A stretch of 64,000 bases of DNA from Haliclystus octoradiatus. Taxonomy: Eukaryota > Cnidaria > Staurozoa > Stauromedusae > Haliclystidae. Below the pieces are notes generated by a model, which saw only the letters and a program-made list of their open reading frames with translations, did not search any database and was not told the origin of the DNA. Positions 23,370 to 36,788 of the stretch are shown here, one piece after another. Every line of letters starts with the position of its first letter. Position 1 is the first letter of the stretch. Where the stretch lies: the NCBI GenBank assembly GCA_916610825.1, contig OU744453.1:6919845-6983844 (forward strand). The letters are read 5' to 3'. The position numbers and the translations under genes are program-made.

Positions 23370-25429
23370 CCATGATCATCATCCTTACCAGCGTTACCAT
23401 GACAAGGCCTCGTGTAATACCAATCGAATTATAGATGCTACTTATTTGGGTATACTTTATTTTCCAATCATGCTAATGCTTTTATGACACTTTTACAACT
23501 CGTTTTAAGAGTTACTATATATATTGTGGAAGTTTTTTAGTTGAAAAACACATATGCACTATACAGAACAACCACCCGTCCCGTTTGTCTTTATATGCTT
23601 GGGATTAATGAAAACAAGAGCTACTGGGAAAATGTGTCTTTATTTGAATCTCTCCATACAACATTGATCAAAGACCTCAAATCTTCTAGCGTTAAGAGGC
23701 TTTGATATTACCCTGAAATATAGTAAAACCAAATACCCGACAGTCTATACTCGACTAGCTTTTGAAAAGTGGACATTGTTAAGATAGAGTATAAATACAA
23801 AACAAACAATAATGTGAAACTTTGTGAAAATTTATACAATTTACATTTGGAGAAATACTGCAATTTTGGAGTCGAATATTTCTGTCACCTTGAACTGTAT
23901 AATATTTTCCAATGGGCAGTATAAAATATACATTCTGCTACTTAACGAATAATTCGTTTCTTTACTTGAGTTATAACAGGATTCTGCATGATGCTCTAGC
24001 CGCGTGGTACTTGTTCCATAACTCATCGGTTCCTTCAATTTCATGTTTGACTGCTTGGTGTTGCTTAGCAATTCATAATTAGTGAATAAGTGTTTCTCAA
24101 AGACTACGCATGATCATAGGGATTACAAAATTATTTATTTTACACAATTTAGTCCTGAATTTCCGCTTTAACCCTCTGTTTAATATTCGCTCAAAATTTT
24201 CTTATTAAAAAATAGTTCTAATTGTTTCTCTTAAATAAAACTTGTATAAAAATAAAACTTTTTCTAGTATTTATTTTAAAATATTATCTCGAAGCAAGCA
24301 CTTTAAAAGTACTGTTTGAAATGTGTTTGGTATAAACCTGGGATTTGTTGCTGAGGATATATTGCGATACACTTTTTAAATTCTGTTTCTCTTGATCCCT
24401 TAAAATAAGCAAAGCCGTTAAAGTGGGAATAAACACCCCATGAATATCATCACATATGTAGTAGGACCTGACGAGAAGAATATTGCCGCGAATTTTTTTT
24501 CAATCTGAAAATTGTTTCTTGTCTAAAAATTCCGACAGATCTAAATTAAGAAAAATGGCGTGAGTACTGAATTGATATCGAATATTGAATATTTAAACTC
24601 AAAATTGACTTTGGATTTTTTCTAAAGTCTCGATAATTTTAGTAATGGAAACCAAGGAATTTTACGACGTGCAGTAAATTTCTATGAAGGTGATATGGCC
24701 CAGTATTCTAATATTGAATTCCAGTTGGTTTGAATTTCACATCATTATAGCCATTGAACAATGCAGTTTCAAAAACACAATCTAACTTGTAAGTCCAACG
24801 TGATGTCCCGAATGAGAATTTTGAGTTTGTTCTGAATATTTTAAAACAATTAACAAATGCTTAAGAAAGTCATACGACAATTTATCAATATATAGTACTG
24901 TAGCTTTAGAGCAACTGGCGGACAAGTTTGTATGATAATCGTTATTACGATAACTCAATAAACACACGCAGTGGAGTTAACAACAGAATGAATATATTGA
25001 ATAGAATACAGACTATATTTAATATAGGAATAAGAGGGTAGCCAGGTACATGAATATGAGGTTACGGAATATTACACACGGTTATTCAGAAGTGATAGCT
25101 TTGTAGCGTAGTTGAGGCACCGAATGAGAAGATTGGAATTCGAAGATTATTTGTCGTGATTTTCTGATACTTTTCCGTCTTCCACTGAAGTGAGTCGAGT
25201 GTGCCGTAGTGCTTAGACTCATAGGAAAGCGTTTGACATCCATATTAAGCTTCAATATAATGCCGAACAATGAAACCTGCTATCCTATGTCTTGTATAAG
25301 CATTTGATAGGATATCTCACTGTTTCTAGTGAGAAATGAATTATTGATTATTTTAAGACGCTATCTTTGATCACTGAAAGGATATTTTTTAGCTTATTCG
25401 AAAGTTCTCAAGGTACTATTAATTACACG
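23370..25429. other. Spacer upstream of the second intact family gene
   Basis: To about 23780 it resembles the 3' flank at 11217-11780. The rest has no recognisable gene. Conserved in the right arm at 44571-46580. The last few hundred bases before 25430 should hold the promoter, but no core element can be assigned. Confidence 0.5.
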
Positions 25430-27451
25430 ATGGATTTCTCTCATATATGTTTTCATGTAACTATCTTATATTTGTTAAATATCTTCAAAGTCAATGAAGG
25501 ATCAGATCGAAGGCGACAATGGATCATTTCAAAGAATATTTCTCCAGGAATCGCAAGCAAAGGTCCGCCAGCTCGACCAGCGAAAGTGCTAAACAGCCCT
25601 TCTGAAATATCATGCGCTATGTATTGTAAAAGAGGTTCATGTTCTAGTTTCTATCAATATAATGATGATAAGCGTCCACGCTGCTTTCTCGGAAATGGCA
25701 ATTTGTCCCCCCAGACTTTACCAGGGAAGAATGGATATTTTGCAATGAAAATCGTGAGTATATGTTTTATATCTCGAATTAAATTTAAATTTTAACATTT
25801 TTTCACGATATATGTACGTTAACTAAATCGCTGCTGTCAGTGAGTGTTTTTTATTGCAAATGATATTAGCTAAATACAATATGGACGATAACACTATTAT
25901 GGCAAGCCAATATTTCCTAACATACAAATTCAATAAATATTGAACATTTGAGTATTGCAAAATAAAGGTAGAATGTAAGAATATAAAATGTTATATTCTA
26001 TCATTATTTATAAACATCGATACAACAGTCTATATTAAGCTTGAAAATATTCTTAGTACAAAGCAGCTGCCGTTTATTATGGTTTACAATGAGAATATAT
26101 AAGAGGAATGATGATAGAGTAAAGAACTCAATGGAAATATGCGCCTCGCAGTATGTCCCGCAATCGGCTATCTGTATTGTAGCAGAATCTGACTTTTCCA
26201 TGGTAGTGATTTATCGCGAAGAAATGATTGCTAGCCTCTGTCATTGAAAGCAATATATTTTGAAACATTGTATCTAAAAATTTGTTCGAGCATGTGATTC
26301 ATGCTAATTAAATAATATTACATTTTACAGTCAATGAAAGGCACAAGTGCTTGTTTTTTGGAGTACATTAGAAAATTTACATACAAATGGACGATAATTA
26401 TTATTATAAATACGACTTATAGCTACGATAAACATGGATGCACTGAGGAGGAATCGAGTCCTGGTCTCCTGCGCAGAGTGCAGACACTCTACCTCTGGTC
26501 TACTAGTGCAGTATAGCTCCAGTGCAGCTCCCAGCGTACTAATACAGCCTTCAATTACAAATTTTTATGAAATTTCTTTTTGGTAGGTTCCATCCAAAGG
26601 GAATACAGATTATCAACCTCCAGGTAAGACAGTTTGTTATAGTTCCTGGACTACCAGAATAATATTAATGCGACTGATATATTTTGATCCAATGAAATGA
26701 GGCATTTGACTTTCTCTGGTATGGTAAAGAATTTTATTGTGATTCTTTATTCCTCTAACTATCTACTGGTTATAAGAGCATAACAAGGTTTTGCTATGAA
26801 AATTTCTGGCAATCTGATTTGTTAACGCCTAGGAAGCTATCTCACGACATCACATTACAACAAAGCGTTGAAAACTAACCAGGAAAAAACCAATGACACC
26901 ATATTTTCAAAATGGCTGACTGCAGCTTTGAAAATTATTAAAGTATATAAAGTATAACAGTGATAGATAGAAATATGTCACAATGGAATAGCTTCTCAGA
27001 TATAGCTGATAACATCTTGATTTCATTTTTATTAACAGCAACATCGGCAACTGATGAAATAGTTTGCCATAAAGGTATGTGGGAAGCTCCAGGAATATTT
27101 ACATGGAAGTTGGATTCTGGTGACTATAAGATTAAACTTGTTCATGTGAGTGGTAGTATTGGATGCATTTGGTTAGCACCTCAATGGCCTTTTGGATGTC
27201 CGAATGCTTGGGAAACAATCACGCAAGTGTTAACCTATGCATGGAAAGGTAGTGTTATCATTCCAACAAGTCATTTTCAAGCTGATGCTTACGGTGGGGC
27301 AGCAACTTACATATGGACAGAGAATTACTATCGTTTTTACAAAGGCAGACAGTATGCAATATGGCACAAAGAAGACTACTACAACTGGTTGGATCTTGAT
27401 AATTATGGCACTACATGTATGAGAGTATTAGCAACAGCGAAATCACCATGA
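25430..27451 (+). CDS. Secreted PAN/Apple-like domain protein with novel C-terminal domain, left-arm gene
   Basis: Exons 25430-25753, 26587-26623 and 27039-27451, all with GT-AG ends, splice to 774 nt (257 residues plus TGA). An in-frame ATG exists at 25367; 25430 is preferred because it starts the hydrophobic signal segment (HICFHVTILYLLNIF). Exon A differs strongly from the other members (RRRQWIISKNISPG) but keeps the PAN-like Cys spacing (CAMYCKRGSC, later CFL). The 37-nt exon 2 encodes VPSKGNTDYQPP. Exon B has the usual four Cys and aromatic core, with variable residues QW and NAW around PFGC. AATAAA at 27685-27690 is the likely poly(A) signal. Its mirror copy is 42547-44570. Function unknown. 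Confidence 0.82.
26439..26510 (-). tRNA. tRNA-like sequence in intron 1, probably pseudogene or SINE head
   Basis: On the minus strand, 72 nt begin TGCACTA and end CAGTGCA, forming a nearly complete 7-bp acceptor stem. An A-box-like AGACCAGAGGTAGAGTG and a B-box-like GGACTCGATTCC are correctly spaced. The anticodon arm has a mismatch and C in place of the universal T33, so a functional tRNA is doubtful. The right-arm copy (43487-43558) has a perfect acceptor stem. Confidence 0.45.
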
Positions 27452-27929
27452 ACAATTGATCATGCTTCATATGCTATAAACTATTGTGCTAAAAGTTAGC
27501 TATTGGGGTATTTTGATTTTTAAACTTGTTAATACTTTATTGCAATTTTTCTGAGTTTAAATATTTATAATATTGATTTCGTTTCTAACGCATTTTCTAG
27601 GATCATGTTAATTTTATACCAAGCATTCACTGCTATATATAATCACTATGGGGTACTTTGTGCCTGTCATGTATGCTTTGCATAAATAAATTTTCATCTA
27701 TTGGGAAAATCGTTTTTTTCATTTATTATTTTTCATACCATATGAGATTAACACCACTCATCCTTTATAATAGTTTTGCAATATTTACAATACAATATTC
27801 CTGAATAATGGGAGAGGAAAAAAGATAACAGTGCCTGTTGTGCTAGAGACATAAGTGTGATAGCATTTGATTGGGAAATAGGGCCACTTGAAATTCCAAT
27901 AAGTAGTGGGCGTGGTCAAAATTGCTGAT

Positions 27930-28570
27930 CGTCAGCAAAAATCTAAATTTTTGATATTTTTTTCAAAATCTTGGAGAATGCCTTTCTTCAACATGATCTG
28001 CAAATAAAAATTGTGTGCGCAACTAATTCAACTATGCTAAGCGATTATTCAGATTTGGAAATAAGACAGTTTTCATCATACTTGCACCCCCTCATCCCCT
28101 GCAAAAATTGACATTTTTGATTTGTTTACAATCTTGGAGAAATGCCTTTCTACAACGTTCCCTGCATATACATGTTGCGTACAACTAATTTGGCTATGCT
28201 AATTGATCATTCAAAGACATTTTTTATCAAGCTTGCACCCGCCCCCTCCATTTCCAACAAACATTAACATTTTTGATTTACTTTTTCAAACTATCAGAGC
28301 AATGCTTTTTCCCAACATACTCTGCAAATAAATTGTCTGTGCAACTGATTTAGCTATGCTAATCAATTATTCAGATTTGATGAAAAGACACATTTCGTCA
28401 TATTTGCACCCTCTCCCATCCCCACCAAAAATCAAAATTTCTGATTTGTTCTTTCAAACTACCAGAGAAATGTCTTTCCACAACATACTAGAGTAAAAAG
28501 CAAGTACATAGTGTGTGCAGCTAATTTAGCTTCGCTCAACGATCATTCAGATTTGGCAAGATGACACTTT
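27930..28570 (+). repeat. Diverged minisatellite, about 150-bp unit, about 4 units
   Basis: Same repeat family as 5070-5510, one unit longer. Each unit contains a GAGAAATGCCTTTC-like block, a (C/T)GCAAATA block, GCTATGCTAA, CATTCAGATTTG and a TTGCACCC block. A short (TG)n run follows at about 28570-28592. Mirror copy at 41440-42060. Confidence 0.7.
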
Positions 28571-30218
28571 GGTGTGTGTGTGTGCGTGTGTGTTATTTTA
28601 CTTGAGTTCGTAACCAAAATGAGCAAAATGCTCGTTTAACATTGATACGAATAATTGTGATTCTTGATCCCCCAACATCTGTGAAATTTGGTGATGGAAA
28701 TTTTGATTCTTCAACATTGATTTTACTTTTAGAATTCCCCATTCTAACAATTAGTAGGGTATTTTTAATGTTACTTATCTTTTACTGGATAGTAACATAG
28801 TTAAATGACGTCATCATATATCAAGATACGTCAGTGTGTATAGAGACTACATGATCATGAAATAAAGTGGATTACATATCAACCACACTTTTAGCAAAAA
28901 GAAGACGAAAGAAAAGCAAATTGATATATGACACTAAATAATAAAAATAGAAACAACAATGATATTAATGATACTTATTATTGTTATGTTGATATCAATT
29001 CATAGCATAGCAGAAAGCATGATGTTAACATAGAACATTCAGTAGAGAACGTGAACATTATTACCAGTATAACCTACTATTATACATTATTTTTTGAACT
29101 TATATTTACATATACTTATTACCTGTAGACATTTTAGACCTGCATTAATTTTCATTATTTTCAGTAGCTTCAGCCTATATTAAGAATTGTTAATTTTGGC
29201 TCCATCATCTGGTAAGAAGCTATATGTAGTAGCCTTCCTGGATCTAGGATGTTCTAGAACATTGAAGAACCTACATGACCTACAATGACCATGCATGATC
29301 TAGCAGCACTAGCATTCATGCTAAACACAATAAATACAGTAAATGTAAAATGCAATTCATGAGAACTCAATGAGAACTATAAGAACACATATAAACCTAT
29401 GAGAACTCTGTGTACAGTTTACTGTCGACATAACTTGGATTAATATTTATTCATAAGAAGAAACATACAACTGAAATCAATCTATGTTGTTATTCTTGTT
29501 CTTTAAAATTAACCAAGGAATACTTGTAGCCTACAGATCTCTTCAAATGTAAAGTATATCAACATCATACGTAAACTAGTGTGGGAATATGGTGACATAC
29601 TACCCCAGTAGATAATCATCATATATGTGAAGTAAAATCATACAATTGACAGTGAAACATTTATAAGTGTTTGTATTTACATTAAATTACGACTGAAGAA
29701 GCCAGCAGCCATCTCTTTACCCTTACCTTGAATTCCACCAAAGTAGAATGAGAGTGAGGCTAGAAGATTATTGACCAATCAGATGCCATGTTGAGACGAC
29801 GGACCAAACAACGTTTGTGAGATCAACATGGCGAAGAAGAAGAGCAATGATTTTAGAATTTTATGTACAAAGTTTCTAGTTGCCCTATTCGATAATTTCA
29901 TGAAAAGTATATATTCTGTTGGCATACAAAATTCCATGCTTCTATCAGATGGAGCACAATTATATTTTTTTGATGACTTTTCCTATCGTACTAGAAACTC
30001 CACTCACAGTATATTTCCCTACATGTCATAATTAATTTCTACACTTGCTCGTCTATTCATACAGACTATTAAATTCATTGCAGGACTCTATTATTGTCTT
30101 AAACATTTGATTAAAAATTGTATATTATAAATAATTAATATCATTAATAAAACGAAAATAATTTTTACTCTTCGCATCATTTGTCAATTGTTGCTTCTTG
30201 ACAATAAAATCAAATAAC
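28571..30218 (+). other. Spacer upstream of truncated family gene
   Basis: Collinear with 5511-7049. No supported gene. A short frame at 29828-30031 is identical in both arms, but that reflects arm identity rather than coding constraint. From about 29.7 kb inward the two palindrome arms become almost identical. Confidence 0.55.
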
Positions 30219-31192
30219 ATGGATTTTAGCGAATTATTCTTCTGCTTAGCATTACTCTATTGGATAAGTACATCGTTAGCAAATGTAGATTCAACAACTA
30301 AGAGACGTTGGATGATCGTGCCAAAAATCGCTACCGGAATTGAAGTGAAAAGTAATCTGGCAAAATCTGTTTTGATGAATGAAATTGAGACTTCTTCGAT
30401 GACCTTGTGTGCTTTCTTGTGTCAAAGATTCTCTTGTAAGAGTTTATACTACAATGGCACTTTCAACCAGCAGATATCAATGTGCTACTTGTTCAATGGA
30501 AAGTCGTTCTTTCCTTCAATTCCAGGGCAAAATGGTATCATTCCGATGAAAATGGTAAGCAATATCCTTGTTTTCATTTGACAAATATGTAAAATTTAAC
30601 TAAAGTATGCAGCTGCATCGAAGTAACCCTAATTTTTCTTAACAATTCCAAATTTCTTGGATAGTGACATTCTTGAGATAAGCTTATATATTCGCGAAAA
30701 CCTTATCATATTAATCACTGAGCAATGATCATGAATGATCTCGGCTAAATTATGAAACAGCCAAGACGTATATAATTAGTGTAGTTATAAACTCTATCCA
30801 AATCAAACTGAAATTACGCTGCAAAGTAAATTGGAAGCACATATTAATAAGCCTTTTAATTCGAACCTTGATTCTGGAAGATAATGTGAGTAATCTATTT
30901 TCTGGATATATAATTAAGAAGAAATTGTATGTTAAATTGAAAATAATATATTCTAAAATTATTTGTTGATGTTTCTGGAATCCTCAAAGGGTACAACATT
31001 TGTATTAAAGTTGCAAATAAGTGGCAAAAAGTTACAAGTAATTAATTTTAGGCATGGGTTTCATTTTTCTTATACAATACTCAATAATGAATTCAAAGCA
31101 TGCTTTTGTAAGGAACTGAAAGACTATAGCTGAAATATGTTCTCAAAAATGCTATATTTTGTTTTTCTAGATTCAGTTTGGTCAAAAAACAG
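30219..31192 (+). pseudogene. Truncated family gene: exon A and exon 2 without exon B
   Basis: Exon A 30219-30554 encodes a signal peptide (ELFFCLALLYWISTSLA) and an intact PAN/Apple-like domain (CAFLCQRFSC, MCYLF), ending in a GTAAGC donor. Exon 2 is 31171-31192 (22 nt, GT-AG). No exon B follows; a LINE fragment, a microsatellite and the Penelope element fill the space up to the palindrome centre. The reading frame is undamaged, so the gene seems to have been cut by rearrangement rather than by slow decay. It is the closest relative of exon A at 7050-7385. Mirror copy at 38784-39757 with one amino-acid difference. Confidence 0.8.
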
Positions 31193-31289
31193 GTAATTAA
31201 TAGCTCTAATTAAGAAATAAACGTACATACTTTGTTGGTAAAGATTGCTTACTTTTGATTAGAAACATTAAAGTAAGGACTAAGGATAA

Positions 31290-31728
31290 TATGAATGGCC
31301 ACCCTCAGCAGCGTTGTGTCTAGGACTCTCCTTTGATATCGATTAAATTGCTTGGTGTTATCATTGACGATAAATTAAATAGATCTACTCATATCAAATT
31401 CTTCGATTGCTAAATTAGAAAAAATAGTTATTCATTGAATTGACTAAAACATTTTTTTCAGTATAACACAAACTACAAATTACAAAGTTACAGCTCTATG
31501 ATCAAGCCTCATTTTGATTATTGTATTGAAGTATGGTGAAATCAACATGATAGATCTGCTCTTTCGTAAAACATATTACATTACTTATCATTCATTTGAT
31601 TATATATACTTTGGTACTCTTCAATTGAAGGATTTTCGAATTTCTAAAGTCTTACTATTTCTGCATAATGTCATCAAGAATAAAGTCCATTTTAAATCTC
31701 ATTTTAAACATATTTCAGTCCAGTAATC
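31290..31728 (+). pseudogene. CR1/L2-like LINE reverse transcriptase 3' fragment
   Basis: Degraded frames encode LGVIIDDKLN, then KPHFDYCIEVW, then LKDFRISKVLLFLHNVI, in the order seen near the end of ORF2 of the LINE at 60098-63212 (LGLLIDDKLN, KPHFEYGLAAW). Several stops and frameshifts. The fragment runs directly into the microsatellite at 31729. Mirror at 38248-38686. Confidence 0.75.
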
Positions 31729-32625
<897 letters not shown>

Positions 32626-32695
32626 TTGATTAATAAATTTTTCCTTATTAATTTTGAGACAAATGACAGCGATAAAAGAGACATAATTTAGCAAC

Positions 32696-32725
32696 GTTTC
32701 GTTATCTTCTTAATAACATCGTCAG
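32696..32725 (-). ncRNA. Hammerhead-like ribozyme core in Penelope 3' UTR, copy 1
   Basis: On the minus strand CTGACGA is followed by a GTTAT...ATAAC hairpin and GAAAC, the order of the hammerhead catalytic core (CUGANGA, stem II, GAAA). One unpaired T precedes stem II, and stems I and III are not convincing, so it may be degenerate. Hammerhead motifs are known in Penelope-like elements. Confidence 0.4.
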
Positions 32726-32833
32726 GCGAGTGAGTGATATTGAAAATTTCATAAAATATATAGAGAAAACTAATTAACATAATTCTAATAGAGCGTTAAA
32801 TTCACAGACATCGATACGGAAGACTGTCAGTGA

Positions 32834-35217
32834 TCAAACAAAGAGCCGGGATTTAACAGAGTCTAATTGCGTGTTGAGTGTAGGCTTGATCTGCCGAATC
32901 GCAAGCATTTCATGAATGAGGCAATCAAAACGGTTCTTACATTTTTTAATAACTCGAAAGTTTTGATGACAATCGCGGACGGTAATACCATGTGAATGGC
33001 GAAGATGTGATCCAATGGCCGATCCAGTATGTCCGTCAATGCGTTGATGTAAGTGTTGGCAAGTGAAGCCAACATAGCTTGCATCACACAAGTCACATTG
33101 AAAACAATAAACAACGCATTGACGAGACAAGAGCGGTGGCTTTGGCTCACGTAATCGCAAATCATCTACAATTTTCCTAGTGTTGAAAACCGGTCTGATA
33201 ATTTGGCCGATATTACCACTAAGATTAGATAGCTGCTTTTTAAGTGAATTTGCTGAAATTTGATCTTTGAAAGGCAAAGTAATATTGATGTCATTTTTAC
33301 TTCTGCTTGCGACTGGCAAATCAAGTGTACCTTCAACACGCTTCTTTCTAAATTTATTTACGTAAAACTCAATTAATTGACTAGGATACTTTAAGTCTAA
33401 AAATCTATTACGCACTATAGTGCACTCTTCATCAAAGTTTTTATCGGTTGATGAAAGCCGATTGGCACGATCTAGCATTGTAATCAGTAGTGCCTTCTTA
33501 TAATTTGCATCAACATGACTCTGATAATGTAGTAATAATCCATTATCAGTAGGTTTATGATGAACACCAGTTTCAACTTTCTTATTAATAAATTTCATTG
33601 AAACGCCAAGAAAAGGTAATTTGTTATTCTCTGCGATTTCCATAGTGAATTTTAAAGCAGAATGTTCATTGTTTAACTTTTGTAGAAATTGATTAGCATC
33701 GTATAGGTTTGGCATAATTGTTAAAGTATCATCGACATAGCGATAATAATGTTCAGGAAGATCATTCTTTTCCTTTAGTCTATCTTCAATGTGACACATA
33801 AAAACATTTGCCATTAAGGGACCCAAAGGGGAACCCATTGCCACGCCATCTATTTGTTCGAACAGCTCTCCTTGAAAAGTAAACAACTGATCTTTTGTGG
33901 CAATTTGAAGTAATTCTTTTAGATCATCTTTTGTTAAAGCTAGATCGTGTGTTTCATTAAACCAATTATCTGAGAAAGCTTTATCAACTAAAATATCTAT
34001 GGTTTCATCGACAGGAACGTTTGTGAACAGGGACTCGACATCATAAGACACCATAATATCACCGGCTGCAGGCGTGAGAGTCCGAATAAAATTTGTGAAT
34101 TCAAATATATCATCTACCATGTAATCATTCATTGACATGGGTTGTAGTTTTTCTTCTAACCACTTTGCCAATTTAAAATTATAGGAATTAGTGCTTGATA
34201 AAATTGGTCTCATCGCTAATAGAGGCTTATGTGTCTTAGGGAGACCATATATGTGGGCTAGCCTAGACCCTGTTGGCGATAGAGAATCAGCTATTGGTTT
34301 CGAGAAAATTCGTTTCAAGGCCTCCTGAACTTTTCTTTCCCTTTCCAGTAAAGGATGGTCAATTTTGCGAGGCCTACCCCTCGTCTTTTTGCTATTACAA
34401 TTATATGGTCGGAACTTATCAGTTTTGTCGATAGACGCTTTGCGTAAGAGTCGCACGTATTCGCTATAGTCCATTACTACAACACCGTTTCCCTTATCAT
34501 GCTTCGTAATAATAATATCTTTCTTACTTTTCAGACTTTTTATTGCTCTAATTAGTTGTTTCGGAGCGGTAGGTCCTTTATGTTGGCTGTAATTTATTGC
34601 TAAAGTCTTGAGGGTTGTAAGAGCGAGATCTTTTTGCTCAGATGAAAGGGACTGGTCAAGCCTCCAGCAAGCTTTTTCGAAACTAGCTAAGACATTACTT
34701 TCGTCAGTCATACTTCGACGAGGAAGGGAAAATTTGAGGCCTCTTGAAATCACAAGCTTTTCAAAAAATGATAGTTGATACGAGGATAGGTTAACAATGT
34801 GCTTATCTACATCGGTATGATCACGGCTCAACATTCTTGAAATTTTCTTAGTATGTACTGACATAACTTTTTCATACTGTAACTTTCTAATTTCAATTAA
34901 GTGTTTTAAGGATGACATATATTGAACAACAGAATAGGCCTCACGTAATAATTGATAAGAAGAATTTATTTCAATTCTAATTCTTTCTAGATCTTTCAGT
35001 CTTAGATATATTTCTTCCTTTATTACCTGTTTTTCGTAGGACCTTGATGATCTGGTCCATTTCCTTTTTGTTGAATTATCGACCTTAGCAAATGTTGGAA
35101 TCAATCCAAGGTTGTTACATAGGTTGAGATATTCAATTGACGCCTCGCAGTTTACAAGGCGCCTGCTACATTTTTCAATTCTCCTGAAAAATTGTAGCTT
35201 GTTATCGCGTTTGAGTA
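32834..35217 (-). CDS. Penelope-like reverse transcriptase with GIY-YIG-type C terminus
   Basis: About 795 codons are genuinely element-derived. The open frame extends to an ATG at 35257, but those first 13 or so residues are antisense to copy 2, so that start is an artefact and the true start is lost. The N-terminal third has charged helical segments and the KHDKGNGVVVMD motif. The reverse transcriptase follows: YGLPKTHKP, motif A VSYDVESLFTNVP, motif B DGVAMGSPLGPLMANVFM, and the catalytic YVDD in YYRYVDDTLTI. The C terminus has a GIY-YIG-like nuclease core (VVYCFQCDLCDASYVGFT, then a Cys/His set). No internal stop, which suggests recent activity. Confidence 0.93.
34405..35217. other. Unique spacer at the centre of the palindrome
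   Basis: 813 bp with no inverted partner, all belonging to the N-terminal coding part of Penelope copy 1. The arms share ATAATTGTAATAGC at the join (complement of 34391-34404, and 35218-35231), and diverge immediately beyond it. Confidence 0.95.
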
Positions 35218-36788
35218 ATAATTGTAATAGCAAAAAGACGAGGGGTAGGCCTCGCAAAATTGACCATCCTTTACTGGAAAGGGAAAGAAAAGTTCAGGAG
35301 GCCTTGAAACGAATTTTCTCGAAACCAATAGCTGATTCTCTATCGCCAACAGGGTCTAGGCTAGCCCACATATATGGTCTCCCTAAGACACATAAGCCTC
35401 TATTAGCGATGAGACCAATTTTATCAAGCACTAATTCCTATAATTTTAAATTGGCAAAGTGGTTAGAAGAAAAACTACAACCCATGTCAATGAATGATTA
35501 CATGGTAGATGATATATTTGAATTCACAAATTTTATTCGGACTCTCACGCCTGCAGCCGGTGATATTATGGTGTCTTATGATGTCGAGTCCCTGTTCACA
35601 AACGTTCCTGTCGATGAAACCATAGATATTTTAGTTGATAAAGCTTTCTCAGATAATTGGTTTAATGAAACACACGATCTAGCTTTAACAAAAGATGATC
35701 TAAAAGAATTACTTCAAATTGCCACAAAAGATCAGTTGTTTACTTTTCAAGGAGAGCTGTTCGAACAAATAGATGGCGTGGCAATGGGTTCCCCTTTGGG
35801 TCCCTTAATGGCAAATGTTTTTATGTGTCACATTGAAGATAGACTAAAGGAAAAGAATGATCTTCCTGAACATTATTATCGCTATGTCGATGATACTTTA
35901 ACAATTATGCCAAACCTATACGATGCTAATCAATTTCTACAAAAGTTAAACAATGAACATTCTGCTTTAAAATTCACTATGGAAATCGCAGAGAATAACA
36001 AATTACCTTTTCTTGGCGTTTCAATGAAATTTATTAATAAGAAAGTTGAAACTGGTGTTCATCATAAACCTACTGATAATGGATTATTACTACATTATCA
36101 GAGTCATGTTGATGCAAATTATAAGAAGGCACTACTGATTACAATGCTAGATCGTGCCAATCGGCTTTCATCAACCGATAAAAACTTTGATGAAGAGTGC
36201 ACTATAGTGCGTAATAGATTTTTAGACTTAAAGTATCCTAGTCAATTAATTGAGTTTTACGTAAATAAATTTAGAAAGAAGCGTGTTGAAGGTACACTTG
36301 ATTTGCCAGTCGCAAGCAGAAGTAAAAATGACATCAATATTACTTTGCCTTTCAAAGATCAAATTTCAGCAAATTCACTTAAAAAGCAGCTATCTAATCT
36401 TAGTGGTAATATCGGCCAAATTATCAGACCGGTTTTCAACACTAGGAAAATTGTAGATGATTTGCGATTACGTGAGCCAAAGCCACCGCTCTTGTCTCGT
36501 CAATGCGTTGTTTATTGTTTTCAATGTGACTTGTGTGATGCAAGTTATGTTGGCTTCACTTGCCAACACTTACATCAACGCATTGACGGACATACTGGAT
36601 CGGCCATTGGATCACATCTTCGCCATTCACATGGTATTACCGTCCGCGATTGTCATCAAAACTTTCGAGTTATTAAAAAATGTAAGAACCGTTTTGATTG
36701 CCTCATTCATGAAATGCTTGCGATTCGGCAGATCAAGCCTACACTCAACACGCAATTAGACTCTGTTAAATCCCGGCTCTTTGTTTGA
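35218..36788 (+). pseudogene. Penelope-like reverse transcriptase and GIY-YIG domain, 5'-truncated
   Basis: About 523 codons from the middle of the protein to the stop. The open frame extends upstream to an ATG at 35112, but those 35 residues are antisense to copy 1 and are spurious. All reverse transcriptase motifs (VSYDVESL, GVAMGSPLGP, YVDD) and the C-terminal nuclease region are intact. The missing N-terminal third means it cannot make a complete protein. Confidence 0.9.

Larger units (their letters stand above)
20468..23419. other. 2952-bp segment present only in the left arm
   Basis: In the right arm the flanks of this segment are joined with a 9-bp filler (ATGGCTACT, 46581-46589). The segment spans the 5' half of the YqaJ gene, the right inverted repeat of the ISL2EU-like element and the exon B pseudogene. 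Because it includes parts of two unrelated sequences, it is a deletion on the right rather than an insertion on the left. Confidence 0.88.
32626..35217 (-). mobile_element. Penelope-like retroelement, copy 1, nearly full length
   Basis: The minus-strand element reads from the palindrome junction at 35217 to the microsatellite at 32625. It contains one long intact frame (to 32834) and a 3' UTR of about 200 bp with a hammerhead-like core. Its very 5' end is missing because copy 2 starts there in the opposite direction. The 813 bp at 34405-35217 are unique to this copy and form the spacer of the palindrome. Confidence 0.9.

Noticed and set aside
24782-25270. Minus-strand ORFs of 61-62 codons upstream of the second family gene
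   Set aside because: No recognisable motif and no conservation beyond arm duplication.
29828-30031. Short ORF upstream of exon A, identical in both arms
   Set aside because: Identity is explained by overall arm identity. The paralogous site near 6633 is not open in the same way.
35112-35217. Apparent N-terminal extension of Penelope copy 2
   Set aside because: These 35 codons are antisense to copy 1 and arise from the head-to-head join.
35218-35257. Apparent ATG and first residues of Penelope copy 1
   Set aside because: The codons lie in copy 2 read backwards, so the true start of copy 1 is missing.
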